Positions 5,248-6,043 of a stretch of DNA of 6,043 nt are shown piece by piece (the stretch's first letter is position 1; each line of letters begins with the position of its first letter). The DNA lies in the NCBI GenBank assembly GCA_030150665.1, contig JASLFJ010000020.1:1-6043 (forward strand), written 5' to 3'. The stretch comes from Enterococcaceae bacterium (GTDB lineage Bacteria > Bacillota > Bacilli > Lactobacillales > Catellicoccaceae). A model generated the notes under the pieces. That model was given only the letters and a program-made list of their open reading frames with translations. It did no database searches and was not told the origin of the DNA. Made by a program: the position numbers and the translations under genes.

Positions 5248-6022
5248 CTTCTAACTCCAATTCTTCTTTTTTATACTGTTGATCTAATACTTTCACAAAT
5301 GGATAATAAATAGCAACACTTGCTGCAACAGCAACAACTTGAGTCACTGCACCTTGCCATCCAGCAACTAAAAATCCAGAAAAGAAAAATGGGGTGGCCC
5401 AAGGAGCTTGAATTCCTGAAAACATAGGCATAAATCCAATAGAGATCGATACATATGCAATAACAACAGAAACAATAGGCGCTACAACAATTGGAATTAA
5501 AATCAATGGATTAAAAATAACAGGGAGTCCAAAGATTAAAGGTTCATTAATATTAAAAAAGGCTGGAATAGAAGATACATTAGACATTGCTTTCATACGA
5601 GAAGATTTACCAACAATAATCATAGCAATCGCTAATCCAATCGTACAGCCAGCTCCCCCAATTGTAGCAAATTGATCAAGCATTTGTACAGTACCAATAT
5701 TACCTGTAGCAGTTGATAAGTTCCCTGCTTCAAGTAACATCTGATTATGATCTGCATTGGCATAAAGAATAGGATAAAGCATTGAATTGATTACTGTTGG
5801 ATGAATACCTAACCACCAAAATAGGCCATTTAATCCTGCTACAACAATAATTGCAAATGGACTGCCAATGACTTTTTGAAGAGGAGCTTGTAATAGTGCA
5901 TAGATTAGCTCTGGAAATGAACCTACTAACTCAACACCAATACCATTAATAATTAAAGATACTAAAACAATGAAAATTCCTGGGATAAGTGCACTAAACG
6001 CCTGACTTACCATCGAAGGTAC
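5240..6022 (-). CDS. PTS Lac-family EIIC (cellobiose/diacetylchitobiose type), 5'-truncated
   Basis: This is the C-terminal part of a sugar phosphotransferase permease of the lactose/cellobiose/chitobiose EIIC family. Numbering from the ATG at 6013, the landmarks are AFSALIPG (5-12), FWWLGIHP (65-72, with the conserved H71) and NINEPLIFGLP (154-164), whose glutamate contacts sugar in ChbC-type permeases. Six or more membrane helices are visible, ending in the acidic tail EELELEDA. Full-length EIICs have about 420-450 residues, so roughly 170 are missing. The ATG at 6013 is not a credible start: it lies mid-domain, no ribosome binding site precedes it, and the frame continues upstream with V-P-S, matching the family's GVPP/S-x-V block. 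The gene is cut where the fold-back begins. Its stop overlaps the PLP lyase start by 8 nt. EIIA and EIIB are not visible. Substrate inference is limited to a beta-linked disaccharide or aryl glycoside by family. Confidence 0.9.
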   Translation of the reverse strand, partial: VPSMVSQAFSALIPGIFIVLVSLIINGIGVELVGSFPELIYALLQAPLQKVIGSPFAIIVVAGLNGLFWWLGIHPTVINSMLYPILYANADHNQMLLEAGNLSTATGNIGTVQMLDQFATIGGAGCTIGLAIAMIIVGKSSRMKAMSNVSSIPAFFNINEPLIFGLPVIFNPLILIPIVVAPIVSVVIAYVSISIGFMPMFSGIQAPWATPFFFSGFLVAGWQGAVTQVVAVAASVAIYYPFVKVLDQQYKKEELELEDA

Positions 6023-6043
6023 ACACCTTCGATGGTAAGTCAG
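6002..6043. repeat. Perfect 19-bp fold-back at the window edge
   Basis: Bases 6002-6020 are repeated exactly as their reverse complement at 6025-6043, around the 4-nt loop ACAC. The left arm is coding sequence of the PTS gene. The right arm ends at the last base of the window. A perfect inverted copy ending exactly at a contig end suggests a chimeric or foldback assembly artefact rather than a natural element. Confidence 0.85.

Noticed and set aside
5240..6013. Full EIIC gene starting at the ATG at 6013
   Set aside because: It starts mid-domain, has no ribosome binding site, is about 170 residues short, and the upstream in-frame codons still match the family.
6002..6043. Natural terminator, operator or IS inverted repeat
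   Set aside because: It has no T-run, one arm lies within coding sequence, and the other arm ends exactly at the window edge. An assembly fold-back explains all of this.

Overview
The window is AT-rich, with Gram-positive style signals: strong GGAGG ribosome binding sites, TTGACA/TATAAT-type promoters and hairpin-plus-U-run terminators. Together with a Lac-family PTS permease, a CcdA/TlpA-like thiol pair and an IS200/IS605 element, this points to a low-GC Firmicute, perhaps Lactobacillales or Erysipelotrichales. I cannot fix the genus. Both edges look like assembly ends. The left edge cuts a tnpB gene inside an IS. The right edge is a perfect fold-back of PTS gene sequence.

Region 1 (1 to about 905) is part of an IS200/IS605-family element with divergent genes. 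tnpB is on the minus strand and only its 5' part is present. On the plus strand a small ribbon-helix-helix-like gene is coupled by TAATG to tnpA. The two sides are driven by overlapping back-to-back promoters carrying four TAGTrTATGT-like repeats. tnpA is dead: it has an in-frame TAA at codon 89, before the catalytic tyrosine, and a proline where the first histidine of the HUH motif belongs. An imperfect hairpin just after tnpA looks like the subterminal recognition palindrome of that end.

Region 2 (948 to 2830) holds a GNAT acetyltransferase (minus strand) divergent from a two-gene operon, ccdA plus a membrane-anchored TlpA/ResA-like thioredoxin. This pair should carry reducing power across the membrane. 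A terminator closes the operon and abuts the stop codon of the convergent tauE gene.

Region 3 (2828 to 6043, all minus strand) is a TauE/SafE permease gene downstream of a tight PTS EIIC - Cys/Met-type PLP lyase - ridA operon. The PTS and PLP genes overlap by 8 nt; the PLP and ridA genes are 1 nt apart. A 19-bp-stem terminator ends that operon, and a near-consensus promoter for tauE lies inside it. RidA would detoxify the 2-aminoacrylate that a beta-C-S lyase can release.

Four of the neighbouring genes (ccdA, the thioredoxin gene, tauE, the PLP lyase) touch thiol or sulfur chemistry. A shared sulfur role is inference. Two start codons are better placed downstream of the longest ORF: ridA at 4064 and tauE at 3601. 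I found no tRNA, rRNA or CRISPR array.
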